Positions 1 to 8,892 are shown, counted from the stretch's first letter. The stretch: 64,000 nt of DNA from Microvirga subterranea (GCF_003350535.1 NZ_QQBB01000003.1:372001-436000); one strand, 5' to 3'. Notes: generated by a model from the letters alone, not told the origin. A program made the numbers and translations.

Positions 1-272
1 GACGCGAGGGGGCCGATGTTGCCCAGGCCCAGCACCGCCGTGCCGTTGGAGATCACGGCCACCAGGTTCTGGCGGGAGGTGAGGTTCGCGGCTTCGAGCG
101 GATCGGCCGCGATGGCCTCGCAGGGAGCGGCGACGCCGGGGGTGTAGGCGAGCGCGAGGTCGCGCTGGTTGCCGAGGGGCTTGGTCGGCTGGATCTCGAG
201 CTTTCCGGGTCGTGGGTGGCGGTGGTAGAAGATCGCTCCCGATTTCAGATCCTGCGAGATGTTGTCAGCCAT
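1..272 (-). CDS. maeB: NADP-dependent malic enzyme, N-terminal part (cut by window edge)
   Basis: The reverse complement from the ATG at 272 reads about 90 codons without a stop and runs off the window. The protein begins MADNISQDLKSGAIFYHRHP and continues with the malic-enzyme segment LALAYTPGVAAPCEAI, then VAVISNGTAVLGLGNIGPLA, which leads into the catalytic and nucleotide-binding parts of the family. Malic enzyme decarboxylates malate to pyruvate with reduction of NAD(P)+. The length is unknown here. Many alphaproteobacterial versions carry a C-terminal phosphotransacetylase-like domain, which cannot be checked. It is transcribed divergently from the acetyltransferase at 378. Confidence 0.9.
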   Translation of the reverse strand, partial: MADNISQDLKSGAIFYHRHPRPGKLEIQPTKPLGNQRDLALAYTPGVAAPCEAIAADPLEAANLTSRQNLVAVISNGTAVLGLGNIGPLA

Positions 273-377
273 CCCAAACGCTCCCCGCGCCAAAAACCGT
301 CGTGACTATTCGAGCGGCTCTTGTGCGCGTCTTGTCTGGTGCCGTCAACGCCGTTGTCACGTCATGGGTGCCATGCA

Positions 378-1028
378 ATGAACCTGCGTCACCGCCTGAA
401 GAACTGGCGCAATCCCCACAACCAGACCCGAATCCACCTAGCCCGCATGGCCTCCCGCCACGGCTACGACATCGGGGAATCCTCCTACGGCAAGCCCAAG
501 GTTCGGTTCCCGGAATCGGGCAGGAAGCTCACCATCGGGCGCTACTGCTCCATCGCCGACAAGGTCGAGATCCTGCTCGGGGGCAATCACCGGCTCGAGT
601 GGGGCACGACCTATCCGTTCTCGGCCCTGCGCGAGCTCTGGCCCTCGGCGCCGCAGACGGACGACTATCACTCCTCGCGCGGCGACGTGACCATCGGTCA
701 TGACGTGTGGCTCGGCTCGGGCGCAATCATCTTGTCCGGGGTGACCATCGGGCATGGGGCGGTGGTGGCTGCCCATGCGGTGGTCACCAAGGACGTGCCG
801 CCCTACGCCATCGTCGGCGGCAACCCGGCCAAAGTGATCCGCTACCGCTTCGACGAGGCGACCATCGCGGCCTTGCTCGAAGCCGGATGGTGGGAGCTGC
901 CCCGGGAAAAGGTCGCGACCTTGATCCCGCTGCTGCAGAGCGACCGGATCCGCGAATTGATCGCCGCCGTCAGGGTGCTGCGGGCTCAATCGTCTTCAGG
1001 GTCCGCCGCCCCAGCGTCCGCGCCTTGA
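378..1028 (+). CDS. CatB-like hexapeptide-repeat O-acetyltransferase
   Basis: This 216-residue protein starts at the ATG at 378 (MNLRHRLKNW); an upstream ATG at 321 would add 19 residues that look non-conserved. It carries a left-handed beta-helix of hexapeptide repeats, for example DVTIGHDVWLGSGAIILSGV and IGHGAVVAAHAVVTKDVPPY, then VGGNPAKVIRYRF, the usual ending of CatB/xenobiotic acetyltransferases. Such enzymes are trimeric and move acetyl from acetyl-CoA to a sugar or drug hydroxyl. Its 3' end overlaps the convergent acyltransferase by 59 bp. Nearby glycosyltransferase and acyltransferase genes suggest surface-glycan modification, but antibiotic acetylation cannot be excluded. Confidence 0.85.
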   Translation: MNLRHRLKNWRNPHNQTRIHLARMASRHGYDIGESSYGKPKVRFPESGRKLTIGRYCSIADKVEILLGGNHRLEWGTTYPFSALRELWPSAPQTDDYHSSRGDVTIGHDVWLGSGAIILSGVTIGHGAVVAAHAVVTKDVPPYAIVGGNPAKVIRYRFDEATIAALLEAGWWELPREKVATLIPLLQSDRIRELIAAVRVLRAQSSSGSAAPASAP

Positions 1029-2064
1029 GGGCGAGCGCCGGCTTCTCGACCCCGTACCAGGACGCCGCCGCAACCGCGAAAGTGATGAGGAGCGACGGCA
1101 CGAGCAGCGCCAGGGCCGATGCTGTCGGGAACAGGGCATGCAGGCTCTGCTGCACCGGCCAGCCGTAGAGGTAGGTGCCGTAGGACAGATCGGCCTTCGG
1201 CTCGTAGGTCCGGCGCGTCAGGACGGGCGCGAGCGCCAGCCACATGATCGCGTATGACGTGGAGAGGAACAGCAGCGTCTTGTAGAGGAACGTGCCGCCC
1301 GCGAGCGCCGTGGCCACAAGGAGCGCCAACGCCAGCGGCCCGGACAGGCGAGCCCGGTTGCGCCAGACGTAGAGGGCCGCCCCGAAGGCGAAGATCAGCG
1401 GCAGGCGTAAAGAGGTCTCCAGGCTCTTGGCAGCGTCCGGCCGGAGCAGGTCGAGGCTCGTGAGGGACAGGGCGAGGCCCGCCACCAGGGCGAGCGAGAC
1501 CGCCCGTGAGCGCAGGAGGCCCAGAAGCCCGAACGCCAGGACGCCGCCATAGCACAGGACCTCGTATTTGAGAGTCCAGACTGTTCCCATCGGGAACTTG
1601 AACGGGTTGTCGGCAAAGACCCCCGGCAGGGCAATGTTGCTCTTGAAGCTCGAGAGCGTCATGCCGATGAAGCGGCGCAGGTCCGGGCTCTCGACGTAGG
1701 CCGTGAGCGGCAGGCTCGTCATGGCGGCGCCGAGCAGCAGCGCGACCACGAGGGTCGCCACGATCAGGCCCGGCGCGATGCGTAAAGCGCGGGCGATCAC
1801 GTAGTCCCGCCAGCCGCGCTGGTCGAAGCTCATGGTCACGAGGAATCCCGAGATCACGAAGAAGCCGTTCACCGCATGCTCGCCGAGGGTGAAGCCGGTC
1901 GAGGTCGCGAGCGGCTCGTCCGTCACGACGCCCGTGGTGACGCTGAAGGCGTGGGAGACGACCACGGCAACGGCCAGCAGGAGGCGCAGCACCGTGAAAT
2001 TGTTCGCGCCCGCCATGGCGGTGGAGATCGTCGGCGATGTCGGGACGAAGAGCGGCGATCTCAC
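970..2064 (-). CDS. Acyltransferase 3 family integral membrane protein
   Basis: The 364-residue protein is multi-spanning. NNFTVLRLLLAVAVVVSHAF holds the conserved His of acyltransferase-3 enzymes, and NGFFVISGFL follows. These proteins acylate sugars of O-antigen, exopolysaccharide or Nod-type molecules at the inner membrane. I place the start at GTG 2064 because GTG overlaps the TGA of the upstream glycosyltransferase (GTGA) and an AGGAGG lies 7 bases before it. ATG 2016 is the alternative and would remove 16 residues. It is the last gene of the aspS-glycosyltransferase set and overlaps the convergent acetyltransferase at its 3' end. Confidence 0.85.
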   Translation of the reverse strand: MRSPLFVPTSPTISTAMAGANNFTVLRLLLAVAVVVSHAFSVTTGVVTDEPLATSTGFTLGEHAVNGFFVISGFLVTMSFDQRGWRDYVIARALRIAPGLIVATLVVALLLGAAMTSLPLTAYVESPDLRRFIGMTLSSFKSNIALPGVFADNPFKFPMGTVWTLKYEVLCYGGVLAFGLLGLLRSRAVSLALVAGLALSLTSLDLLRPDAAKSLETSLRLPLIFAFGAALYVWRNRARLSGPLALALLVATALAGGTFLYKTLLFLSTSYAIMWLALAPVLTRRTYEPKADLSYGTYLYGWPVQQSLHALFPTASALALLVPSLLITFAVAAASWYGVEKPALALKARTLGRRTLKTIEPAAP

Positions 2065-2927
2065 GACAATCCCTCCTGCCTGAGGGCCCCCTGCCCGCGC
2101 AGGAAGGCGAGCGCCCCCGCGGCGGAGCCGCCATAGCGCTCGATCAGGCTGCGGCGGAAGGACAGACCGGCCGCGAGCGTCTTCGCGGCATTGACGGCGA
2201 ACATGCCGGGCGCCGGGTTCGGCAGCCCGTATTTCCGGCTCACATAGGCGCGCGACCAGGCCTGGTGCCAGCGCGACTTGAAGACGAGGCCGGGCTTCGC
2301 CTTGCTGGAGAGCCCGCGCCCGTGGCGCACCACGGCCTGCGGCACGTAGATGAGCGCGGAGCCCGAATCCGCAACACGGCGGCAGAGGTCGTCGTCCTCG
2401 TAGAACAGGAAGATGTTTTCGTCGAAGCCGCCGAGGGTCAGGAACAGGTCGCGGCGGATGAGGAAGCACGCCCCGGAGAAGAACGGCGCGCAGGCCTCGC
2501 CCTCGGGCAGGACGAGCTTTCCGGTCGGGTTGGTGAGGTAGGAGGCGAGGAGCGAGCGCGGCTGGAAGAACACCCGGCCGCTCGGCTCGACGATCTGCGG
2601 CGCGAAGAACGCCGCATCGGGGTAGCGCCGAGCCGCATCGAGCAGGGCCGCGGCGGCGCCTCGGTCCGCCACCACGTCCGGGTTGACCACGAGGATGAAC
2701 TCGCTGTCCGCCGCCCGCGCGCCAGCATTGTTGGCCCGGCCGTAGCCCTCGTTGCGGGCGTTGCGGATCACCCGCGCGCCGTGCCGTTCGGCGATGGCCG
2801 TGCTGTCGTCGGTCGAGGCGTTGTCGACGACGATCGCCGGCACCCCGCCGGCCGTCAGGGCGCCGAGGCACTCCGGCAGCGCATGGGCGCTGTCGAAGGC
2901 CACGACGATGGCCGTGACGGAGCTCAT
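2061..2927 (-). CDS. Family 2 glycosyltransferase (rhamnosyltransferase-like)
   Basis: This 288-residue GT-A enzyme starts [13 protein letters not shown]. The nucleotide-sugar site is seen in [11 protein letters not shown], the DxD-like motif in ILVVNPDVV, and the acidic catalytic motif in [13 protein letters not shown]. No membrane helix is evident, so it should act at the cytoplasmic face on a lipid-linked acceptor. WbbL-like enzymes of this size transfer rhamnose in O-antigen or polysaccharide synthesis, but the sugar cannot be read from sequence. Its ATG overlaps the aspS stop by four bases (ATGA), and its own stop overlaps the next start, so translational coupling is likely. Confidence 0.87.
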   Translation of the reverse strand: MSSVTAIVVAFDSAHALPECLGALTAGGVPAIVVDNASTDDSTAIAERHGARVIRNARNEGYGRANNAGARAADSEFILVVNPDVVADRGAAAALLDAARRYPDAAFFAPQIVEPSGRVFFQPRSLLASYLTNPTGKLVLPEGEACAPFFSGACFLIRRDLFLTLGGFDENIFLFYEDDDLCRRVADSGSALIYVPQAVVRHGRGLSSKAKPGLVFKSRWHQAWSRAYVSRKYGLPNPAPGMFAVNAAKTLAAGLSFRRSLIERYGGSAAGALAFLRGQGALRQEGLS

Positions 2928-4744
2928 TTCTCCGGCAGGTTCAGGCGGATGTGCAGCTCGCGCAGCTGCTTGGGCGTCACCTCGGAGGGCGCGCCGAGCA
3001 GCAGGTCCTCGGCCTTCTGGTTCATCGGGAACAGGGTGATCTCGCGCAGGTTGATGGCGCCGCAGAGCAGCATCACGATGCGGTCGACGCCCGCCGCCAT
3101 GCCGCCGTGGGGCGGGGCGCCGTACTGGAAGGCGCGGTACATGCCGCCGAACCGCTCCATGACCTCCTTCTCGCCGTAGCCGGCGATCTCGAAGGCCTTC
3201 ACCATCCGGTCGGGACGGTGGTTGCGGATCGAGCCGGACGCCATCTCGTAGCCGTTGCAGACCATGTCGTACTGGAAGGCCGTGATCTTGAGGATCTTGT
3301 CCTTGTCGGCCGGGTCGAGCGCCATGAACTCCTCATGGCTCATGTTCGCCATGGAGAACGGGTTGTGGGAGAAGTCGATCTTCTTCTCGTCCTCGTTCCA
3401 CTCGTATTGCGGGAAGTCGACGATCCAGCAGAACTCGTAGCGGTCCTTGTCGATGAGGCCGAGCTCGTCGCCGACGCGGGTGCGCGCCTTGCCGGCCAGC
3501 GAGGCCGCCTTGTCCTCGGCGCCGGCCGAAAAGAACACCGCGTCGCCCGCCTTGATGCCGGCCTTCTCGCGGATGGCGGCCTGCGCCGCCTCCGGAATGA
3601 ACTTGGCGATCGGGCCTTTGCCGGTGATCTGGCCGCCCTCCTCCTCGAACACGATATAGCCGAGGCCAGGCGCGCCTTCCGAGCGGGCCCAGTCGTTGAG
3701 CTTGTCGAAGAAGGAGCGCGGCTGCGACGCGGCGCCCGTGGCCGGAATGGCGCGAACGACGCCGCCGGACTTGATCACGTTCTTGAACGCGTTGAAGGTC
3801 ACGTCCTCGCGGGTGAACACCTCCGACACGTCGGCGATGATCAGCGGGTTGCGCAGGTCCGGCTTGTCGTTGCCGTATTTCAGCATGGATTCGAAATAAG
3901 GGATGCGCGGGAACATCTCGGTCACCGGCTTGCCGTCCGCGAACTCCTTGAAGGTGTCGCGGATCACCGGCTCCATGGTGGCGAACACGTCCTCCTGCGT
4001 GACGAAGCTCATCTCCACGTCGAGCTGGTAGAACTCGCCCGGCAGGCGGTCGGCGCGCGGGTCCTCGTCGCGGAAGCAGGGCGCGATCTGGAAGTACCGG
4101 TCGAAGCCGGAGATCATGATCAGCTGCTTGAACTGCTGCGGGGCCTGCGGCAGGGCGTAGAACTTGCCGGGGTGGATGCGCGAGGGCACCAGGAAGTCGC
4201 GGGCGCCCTCCGGCGACGAGGCCGTCAGGATCGGCGTCGTGAACTCGAAGAAGCCGCTGTTCTTCATGCGGCCGCGCAGCGCATCGATGATGGCGGTGCG
4301 CTTCATGATGTTGTTGTGGAGCTTCTCGCGGCGCAGGTCCAGGAACCGGTAGGTGAGACGGGTCTCCTCCGGGTATTCCTGATCGCCGAAGACCGGCATC
4401 GGCAGCTCGGCCGCCGGGCCCAGCACCTCCATGTCGGTGATGTAGACCTCGACCATGCCGGTCGGCAGGTCCGGGTTCTCGGTGCCGGCCGGACGCTTGC
4501 GCACCTTGCCGTCAACGCGGATGACCCACTCGGAGCGCACCGTCTCGGCCAGCTTGAAGGCCGGGGAATCGGGATCCACCACGCACTGCGTCATGCCGTA
4601 ATGGTCGCGCAGGTCGATGAAGAGCACGCCGCCATGGTCGCGGATGCGGTGGCACCAGCCGGACAGGCGGGTGGTTTCGCCGACGTCGGATTCGCGGAGC
4701 GCGCCGCAGGTATGGGAACGGTAACGGTGCAGAGGGGCGGACAT
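2924..4744 (-). CDS. aspS: Aspartate--tRNA ligase
   Basis: The 606-residue class II aminoacyl-tRNA synthetase charges tRNA-Asp (or tRNA-Asp/Asn) in the cytoplasm. The start ATG 4744 gives [20 protein letters not shown], the expected beginning of the anticodon-binding OB domain. The catalytic core shows [12 protein letters not shown], motif 2 [20 protein letters not shown] and motif 3 [14 protein letters not shown], with the bacterial GAD insertion domain between motifs 2 and 3. An in-frame extension to 4786 is possible but unlikely. The length fits bacterial AspRS. Whether it is discriminating, or depends on GatCAB for Asn, cannot be settled here. Confidence 0.97.
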   Translation of the reverse strand: MSAPLHRYRSHTCGALRESDVGETTRLSGWCHRIRDHGGVLFIDLRDHYGMTQCVVDPDSPAFKLAETVRSEWVIRVDGKVRKRPAGTENPDLPTGMVEVYITDMEVLGPAAELPMPVFGDQEYPEETRLTYRFLDLRREKLHNNIMKRTAIIDALRGRMKNSGFFEFTTPILTASSPEGARDFLVPSRIHPGKFYALPQAPQQFKQLIMISGFDRYFQIAPCFRDEDPRADRLPGEFYQLDVEMSFVTQEDVFATMEPVIRDTFKEFADGKPVTEMFPRIPYFESMLKYGNDKPDLRNPLIIADVSEVFTREDVTFNAFKNVIKSGGVVRAIPATGAASQPRSFFDKLNDWARSEGAPGLGYIVFEEEGGQITGKGPIAKFIPEAAQAAIREKAGIKAGDAVFFSAGAEDKAASLAGKARTRVGDELGLIDKDRYEFCWIVDFPQYEWNEDEKKIDFSHNPFSMANMSHEEFMALDPADKDKILKITAFQYDMVCNGYEMASGSIRNHRPDRMVKAFEIAGYGEKEVMERFGGMYRAFQYGAPPHGGMAAGVDRIVMLLCGAINLREITLFPMNQKAEDLLLGAPSEVTPKQLRELHIRLNLPEK

Positions 4745-5046
4745 GAAAAGGAGCCTGCTCGGTTCGGTGTTTCGCGCAACATTCACGGGGGGCCGGGGAT
4801 GTCAAGCGGAAGCGTCGAAATGGCGCCTCCATGGAAGCTTGGCCGCTCCTGCGGCGAGGCCGCCGCGCCTCCTTACGCCTTTTGGCCTGGATCGGCCGAA
4901 AGGCGGGGATAGGCCTGCTTTCGGCGGTCCGCCTCATGCGCCGGCCCGCTGGCCGGCCGGGCGGCCGACCATAATGTCCGTTCGCCTGTCGGGGCCGGGG
5001 CCAGTTGGTCCTTTGGCGCTTGGCGCCACGAACCAAGGAGAAGATC
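4745..5046. other. Divergent intergenic region between aspS and the 5047 gene
   Basis: This stretch carries the aspS promoter side and the leader of the plus-strand gene at 5047. The only structure I can point to is a hairpin just before the plus-strand ribosome site: TGGCGC at 5014-5019 pairs with GCGCCA at 5023-5028, flanked by TTGGT (5005-5009) and ACCAA (5032-5036). No convincing coding sequence is present. Confidence 0.5.
5005..5040 (+). promoter_or_regulatory. Leader hairpin touching the Shine-Dalgarno of the 5047 gene
   Basis: The RNA can fold with an inner TGGCGC/GCGCCA stem and an outer TTGGT/ACCAA stem. The outer 3' arm runs into the AAGGAG ribosome site (5035-5040), so the fold could modulate access to it. 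This is inference from base pairing only. Confidence 0.3.
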
Positions 5047-5595
5047 ATGGGAGGCCGTCCTCGGATGACCAGCAGCACGAACCTCGTGACCACGATCAGC
5101 GGCGATGCGCTCGCGGTCGGCGAGAACACCGCCGTCAGCGGCACGATCTCGGTGACCACGACGGATGTGGGGCCCGTGACCCGGTCCACCGCCGAGGCCA
5201 CCTTCACGGCCACGGCGCAGTCGCCGGAGGGCGGCGACGCCTATGCGGTTGCCGACACCACCGCCACCGCCGACGGGGCCGACCTTCTGATCACGCATTC
5301 CACGAACATCACGGGCACGGGCGACAGCAGCGGCCTCACTACGATGATCGCGTCCTCCACCTCCCTGTTCGCTCTGGACATCGAGGCGGTGGACCTGCCT
5401 GTCGGCACGATCTCGGTCGAGGGGGCGACCTGGCACGACGATCCGTGCCTGACGGGGATCATCGAGGGCAACGTGGCGACCCTCGACGCGAGCGCCCAGG
5501 CCGCCGGGGACAACACCCTTGCGGAGGTCGACATGTCCGTGATGACCACCGACGTGATCTCCAGCGTCTCGGCCTCCGCGATCACGATCGCCTGA
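5047..5595 (+). CDS. Thr/Ser/Ala-rich acidic hypothetical protein
   Basis: The 182-residue protein is dominated by Thr, Ser, Ala, Val and Asp (for example VSGTISVTTTDVGPVTRST). It has no signal peptide, no membrane helix and one Cys, and it ends in SVSASAITIA. The start ATG 5047 has AAGGAG six bases upstream; an upstream ATG at 5005 lacks such a site. The alternating beta-branched composition suggests an extended or beta-solenoid protein, possibly exported without a Sec signal, but no RTX nonapeptides are seen. I do not recognise a family. Confidence 0.6.
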   Translation: MGGRPRMTSSTNLVTTISGDALAVGENTAVSGTISVTTTDVGPVTRSTAEATFTATAQSPEGGDAYAVADTTATADGADLLITHSTNITGTGDSSGLTTMIASSTSLFALDIEAVDLPVGTISVEGATWHDDPCLTGIIEGNVATLDASAQAAGDNTLAEVDMSVMTTDVISSVSASAITIA

Positions 5596-5623
5596 GGCCC
5601 CGATACAGGCCACCGCGGCATGG

Positions 5624-5655
5624 ACAGGGCGCGATCTCACCCGACCGCGCCCTGT
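5624..5655. terminator. Stem-loop between convergent genes
   Basis: ACAGGGCGCG (5624-5633) and CGCGCCCTGT (5646-5655) form a perfect 10-bp stem with a 12-base loop, between the stops at 5595 (+) and 5669 (-). No T-run follows on either strand, so it may be a rho-independent-like or RNA-end-stabilising structure. Confidence 0.45.
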
Positions 5656-5668
5656 GAGGCAGGGCGGC

Positions 5669-6610
5669 TCAGAGGCCGGACATGCGGTTGAGCAGGGCGC
5701 AAAGGCCGCGCAGGTTCGCCTCGTAGCTGTCCGGCGAGGCGTTGACGGTGGCGCAGCTCCGGCGCAGCTCGCGCTTCTGGCTGTTGCTCATGTTGCGCAG
5801 CTCGGCCGCGAGGGTCCCCTGCCCGCCCGGACGGGACGGCGTGACCGTGCCGGTGGTCGGCGGGTTGCTGCGGGTGACGCTGCGGGTCGAGCGGCTCGGG
5901 CCGGCCGTGCCGCCGCCGATCGCCGGCTGGCTTCCCGGTGTTCCGGGCGTCAGGACGCCTCCGGAGGTCCGACCGCTGCCGCCGATGCCGATCCCGACAT
6001 TCGCGTCGATGCCGCCCGAGCCGCCCACATTGGCGCCGACGCCGGCATTCACGCCGCCGGTTCCGCCGATGCCGGCGCCGAGCCCCGCATTGATGCCGCC
6101 GGTTCCGCCGATGCTGGCGGTTGCGCCCGCATCGATGCCGCCGGACCCGCCGATGCTCGCTCCGGCGCCCGCGTTCACGCCGCTTGACCCGCCGAGGCTC
6201 GCCCCTGCCCCGGCATTCACGCCATCCGAGCCGCCGACGCTCGCGCCCAGGCCGGCGCTAACGCCGCCCGATCCCCCAACATTGGCTCCGGCGCCGGCAT
6301 TCACGCCGCTCGACCCGCCGATCGAAGCGCCGCCCCCGGCCGTGACCCCGCCGGAACCGCCCACATTGGCGCCGGCGCCGGCATTGACACCGTCGGAGCC
6401 GCCGATACTTGCGCCAAGCCCTGCGGAGATCCCGTCGGAGCCTCCAATACTTGCGCCGACGCCAGCATTCACGCCGTCGGATCCGCCGAGGCTGACCCCG
6501 CCCCCGAGGCCGACCTGCGCAACCGAAGGCTGTGTCATCAGCCCGATCGCCAGAATGAACGCCGCCTCACTAAACGTTTCTTTGTAACGGGAACCGGAAA
6601 GTCTTGTCAT
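5669..6610 (-). CDS. Secreted glycine-rich protein with 14-residue tandem repeats
   Basis: The 313-residue protein has an N-terminal hydrophobic stretch (AAFILAIGLMTQPSVAQ) that looks like a signal peptide cleaved near residue 31. About twelve tandem 14-residue units follow, of the type GGSDGVNAGVGASI, with aliphatic residues at fixed positions. A Pro/Thr/Ser linker leads to a ~60-residue C-terminal domain with two Cys (LRRSCATVN and LRGLCALLN) that could form one disulfide. The C-terminal domain is probably the conserved part, and the repeats may form a glycine-rich solenoid. Function is unknown. The site is likely periplasmic or the cell surface. Confidence 0.8.
   Translation of the reverse strand: MTRLSGSRYKETFSEAAFILAIGLMTQPSVAQVGLGGGVSLGGSDGVNAGVGASIGGSDGISAGLGASIGGSDGVNAGAGANVGGSGGVTAGGGASIGGSSGVNAGAGANVGGSGGVSAGLGASVGGSDGVNAGAGASLGGSSGVNAGAGASIGGSGGIDAGATASIGGTGGINAGLGAGIGGTGGVNAGVGANVGGSGGIDANVGIGIGGSGRTSGGVLTPGTPGSQPAIGGGTAGPSRSTRSVTRSNPPTTGTVTPSRPGGQGTLAAELRNMSNSQKRELRRSCATVNASPDSYEANLRGLCALLNRMSGL
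5960..6500. repeat. 42-bp tandem repeats inside the glycine-rich protein gene
   Basis: About twelve 42-bp units encode the 14-residue repeat. They alternate CCGCC..GCC-type blocks such as GTTCCGCCGATGCCGGCGCC. They lie within an open frame with no spacer structure, so this is a coding minisatellite and not a CRISPR array. Copy number could vary between strains. Confidence 0.75.
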
Positions 6611-6922
6611 AGAACTTCTCCTCTGATCAGGCGCAGGGCCTCAACCAGAAGGAATAGTTCCAAAGGGGTAGATGTTCCGCCCACGCTCAGGAATTTTTAC
6701 TCGTTCGTATAGGCGAATACTTCATCACTGCAGTGCAGCACAAGCTTTGGTACAAAGCAGATCAGTATCCAGCGCACTACGAAAGTAGAGCGCGGAACAT
6801 TCACAGCCGATCCTGGCTGCGTCCGCTCGCCTCCGACCGGACGAGCGCGCATTCTTCGAAAAGGCTCCTTGTCCGCGCCGGGGATCCGCGCGATTCTCAT
6901 CGTCTCGGCGATGGAGGCGCAC
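6611..6922. other. Divergent intergenic region with no gene seen
   Basis: Between the start of the glycine-rich protein gene (6610, minus) and the methyltransferase start (6923, plus). The part from about 6690 to 6780 is lower in GC than its surroundings (for example TTTTTACTCGTTCGTATAGG), as expected for promoters. I see no conserved operator or reading frame. Confidence 0.4.
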
Positions 6923-7735
6923 ATGACCGCCACCGACACGGCCTTTGCCGGCTCGATCCCGGCTCTCTACGACCGCTATCTCGGCCCCCTGCTCTTCGAA
7001 CCCTACGGGCAGGACCTGGCGGAGCGCCTGAAGGACATCCGGCAAGGCCGGGTTCTCGAGACGGCGGCAGGGACGGGAATCGTCACGCGGGCCTTGGCCA
7101 GAACGCTCCCGTCCGAGGCCGAGATCGTCGCGACCGACCTCAACCAGGCCATGCTGGACCACGCGATGACGCAGATCCACGCGCCGAACGTGCGCTGGCA
7201 GCAGGCGGACGCGCAGTCCCTGCCCTTCGAGGACGCTAGCTTCGATGCCGTCGTGTGCCAGTTCGGCATGATGTTCCTTCCCGACAAGCCGAGGGGCTAT
7301 CGGGAAGCGTTGCGACTGCTCAAGCCGGGTGGCCGCTTCGTGTTCAACATCTGGGGGCGGATCGCGGACAACCCTGTCAGCGAAGCGGTGTCCGACGCGG
7401 TGGCGAAACTGTTCCCGGACGACCCACCCCGGTTCCTGGAGCGGACGCCCTACGGCCATGCGGATCCGGACCGGATCCTGGGCGAGGTGGAGCAGGCCGG
7501 CTTCGAGGCGGTCGAGATCGACGAGGTCAAGAAGACGAGTGTCGTACGCTCCCCGCAGGACCCTGTGATCGGCCTGTGCCAAGGATCGCCCCTGCGGGGC
7601 GAGATCGAGGCGCGGGCGCCCGGACGCCTCGAGGAGATCACCACCAGGGCGACGGAGGTGCTGGCGGAGCACTTCGGAACGGGCCCGTTCGAGAATCCCA
7701 TGCTGGCCTTCGTGGTGACGGCCAGGCGCACCTGA
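6923..7735 (+). CDS. Class I SAM-dependent methyltransferase
   Basis: The 270-residue protein has the Rossmann methyltransferase motifs: motif I VLETAAGTGIVTRALA, an acidic residue ending strand 2 (EIVATDLNQAML), the adenine-contact segment QQADAQSLPFEDASFDAVVC, and RLLKPGGRFVFNIWG. It resembles UbiE/Methyltransf_11 enzymes acting on small molecules. ATG 6923 is chosen because GGAGG lies five bases upstream; ATG 6869 and 6911 are in frame but lack a ribosome site. It stands alone between a repeat protein and a diguanylate cyclase, so the substrate cannot be inferred. Confidence 0.85.
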   Translation: MTATDTAFAGSIPALYDRYLGPLLFEPYGQDLAERLKDIRQGRVLETAAGTGIVTRALARTLPSEAEIVATDLNQAMLDHAMTQIHAPNVRWQQADAQSLPFEDASFDAVVCQFGMMFLPDKPRGYREALRLLKPGGRFVFNIWGRIADNPVSEAVSDAVAKLFPDDPPRFLERTPYGHADPDRILGEVEQAGFEAVEIDEVKKTSVVRSPQDPVIGLCQGSPLRGEIEARAPGRLEEITTRATEVLAEHFGTGPFENPMLAFVVTARRT

Positions 7736-7755
7736 GCGAAGGCCGCCGCTTGGCT

Positions 7756-8892
7756 TCAAGCCCTCCTGGCGAGGGCCACCACCGCGTTGCGCCCGCCGTC
7801 CTTGGCCCGGTAAAGCGCGATGTCGGCCTGCCGGAGCATTTCCTCGGCCTCGGCATCCACAGCCGTGGCGCAGCCCACGCTCACCGTCACCTCGGCGCGA
7901 AACCCGAGGGCGTCCTGCCCGCTCGACGCGAAGGCATGCCTCACGGTTTCGGCCAGTTTCACGGCGTCGCGCTCCGGAAGCGGCAGGATGGCGCCGAACT
8001 CCTCGCCCCCGAGGCGGCCGAAGCTGCGCCTCGGCAGGTGCCGAGCCAGGGTTTCGCCGAAAACGGAGAGGATCCGGTCGCCCGCCTCGTGACCGTAGTT
8101 GTCGTTGACCCGCTTGAAATTGTCGAGGTCGAACAGCAGGCAGCTTGCCGGCCGGCCGACGTGCCGGGAGAGCAGTTCGCGGGCGTTCTTCAGGAAGGCG
8201 CGCCGGTTGGGCACGCCGGTCAGGGGATCGACAAGCGCCGCGAGCTTGTAGTCGAACTCGGTCCGCTCCTTCGCCATGGACAGGAACATGAAGGCGAGCG
8301 TCGGCCCGTACACAACGAGGAACAGCGCCATCTCGGCCGACCAGCGCTTGGCGAAAACGTCGATCCAGAAGATCGAGCTGAGGGTAAGCCCCAGCAGTCC
8401 ACGGCAGACGTTGAAGAAGGCAAGCGCCGCCAGAAGGACCACGGCGACCCGCTGAGACGCCAGCGGGCGCGCCTCGTGCCGCCAGAGCTCCCATGCGGCA
8501 AGGCCCGCATAAGCGGCAGCGAGGCAGGACAGCGCCATCAGCCGCGCCGGAGCATTGTCGTGGATGGGCCAGAATGCCAGCATCCAGATGCAGGCTCCGG
8601 TCAGCACTGCGGCAACCCAGCCGCCGCGACCATTGAAGGACCGGCAGCCGGCATACATGGAGCCGTAGCCGACCATCACTAGGGCGTTGGCGACGAACAG
8701 AGTCGGATAGCCGGCGGGCCCCGGCAGCAGGTTCGCGACCGCGATTCCGATCGCGACGAGGCAGAAGGCGCCGCCCCACCACGCCAGTGCCTGGACGGCA
8801 CGGTTGAGCGCCCAGGAAAAGATCAGCAGGCCACCGAGCACGATCGAGAGCAGAACGAACACGGCGCCGAGAGTGGCAGGGTCGAGAGCCAT
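7756..8892 (-). CDS. Membrane diguanylate cyclase (GGDEF domain)
   Basis: The 378-residue protein has an N-terminal half of six to seven hydrophobic segments and a C-terminal GGDEF domain. The domain begins at DPLTGVPNRRAFLKN, has FDLDNFKRVNDNYGHEAGD for Mg/GTP binding, and has an intact active site RLGGEEFG, so it should make cyclic di-GMP from two GTP. No EAL domain and no clear RxxD inhibitory site before the GGEEF are visible. Start 8892 (MALDPATLGAVFVLL) places the first helix at the N-terminus; the ribosome site is weak and a start a few codons upstream is possible. Confidence 0.88.
   Translation of the reverse strand: MALDPATLGAVFVLLSIVLGGLLIFSWALNRAVQALAWWGGAFCLVAIGIAVANLLPGPAGYPTLFVANALVMVGYGSMYAGCRSFNGRGGWVAAVLTGACIWMLAFWPIHDNAPARLMALSCLAAAYAGLAAWELWRHEARPLASQRVAVVLLAALAFFNVCRGLLGLTLSSIFWIDVFAKRWSAEMALFLVVYGPTLAFMFLSMAKERTEFDYKLAALVDPLTGVPNRRAFLKNARELLSRHVGRPASCLLFDLDNFKRVNDNYGHEAGDRILSVFGETLARHLPRRSFGRLGGEEFGAILPLPERDAVKLAETVRHAFASSGQDALGFRAEVTVSVGCATAVDAEAEEMLRQADIALYRAKDGGRNAVVALARRA

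Noticed and set aside
2065..2871. Continuous minus-strand frame joining the acyltransferase to upstream sequence (970-2871)
   Set aside because: The upstream part is an out-of-frame reading of the glycosyltransferase gene. The GTGA overlap and AGGAGG define the true acyltransferase start.
2951..4912. 653-codon plus-strand frame opposite aspS
   Set aside because: Shadow of aspS with the same biased composition. aspS itself is unmistakable.
5960..6500. Regularly spaced repeats that could suggest a CRISPR array
   Set aside because: The units are 42 bp, contiguous without spacers and entirely within a coding frame, encoding a 14-residue repeat.
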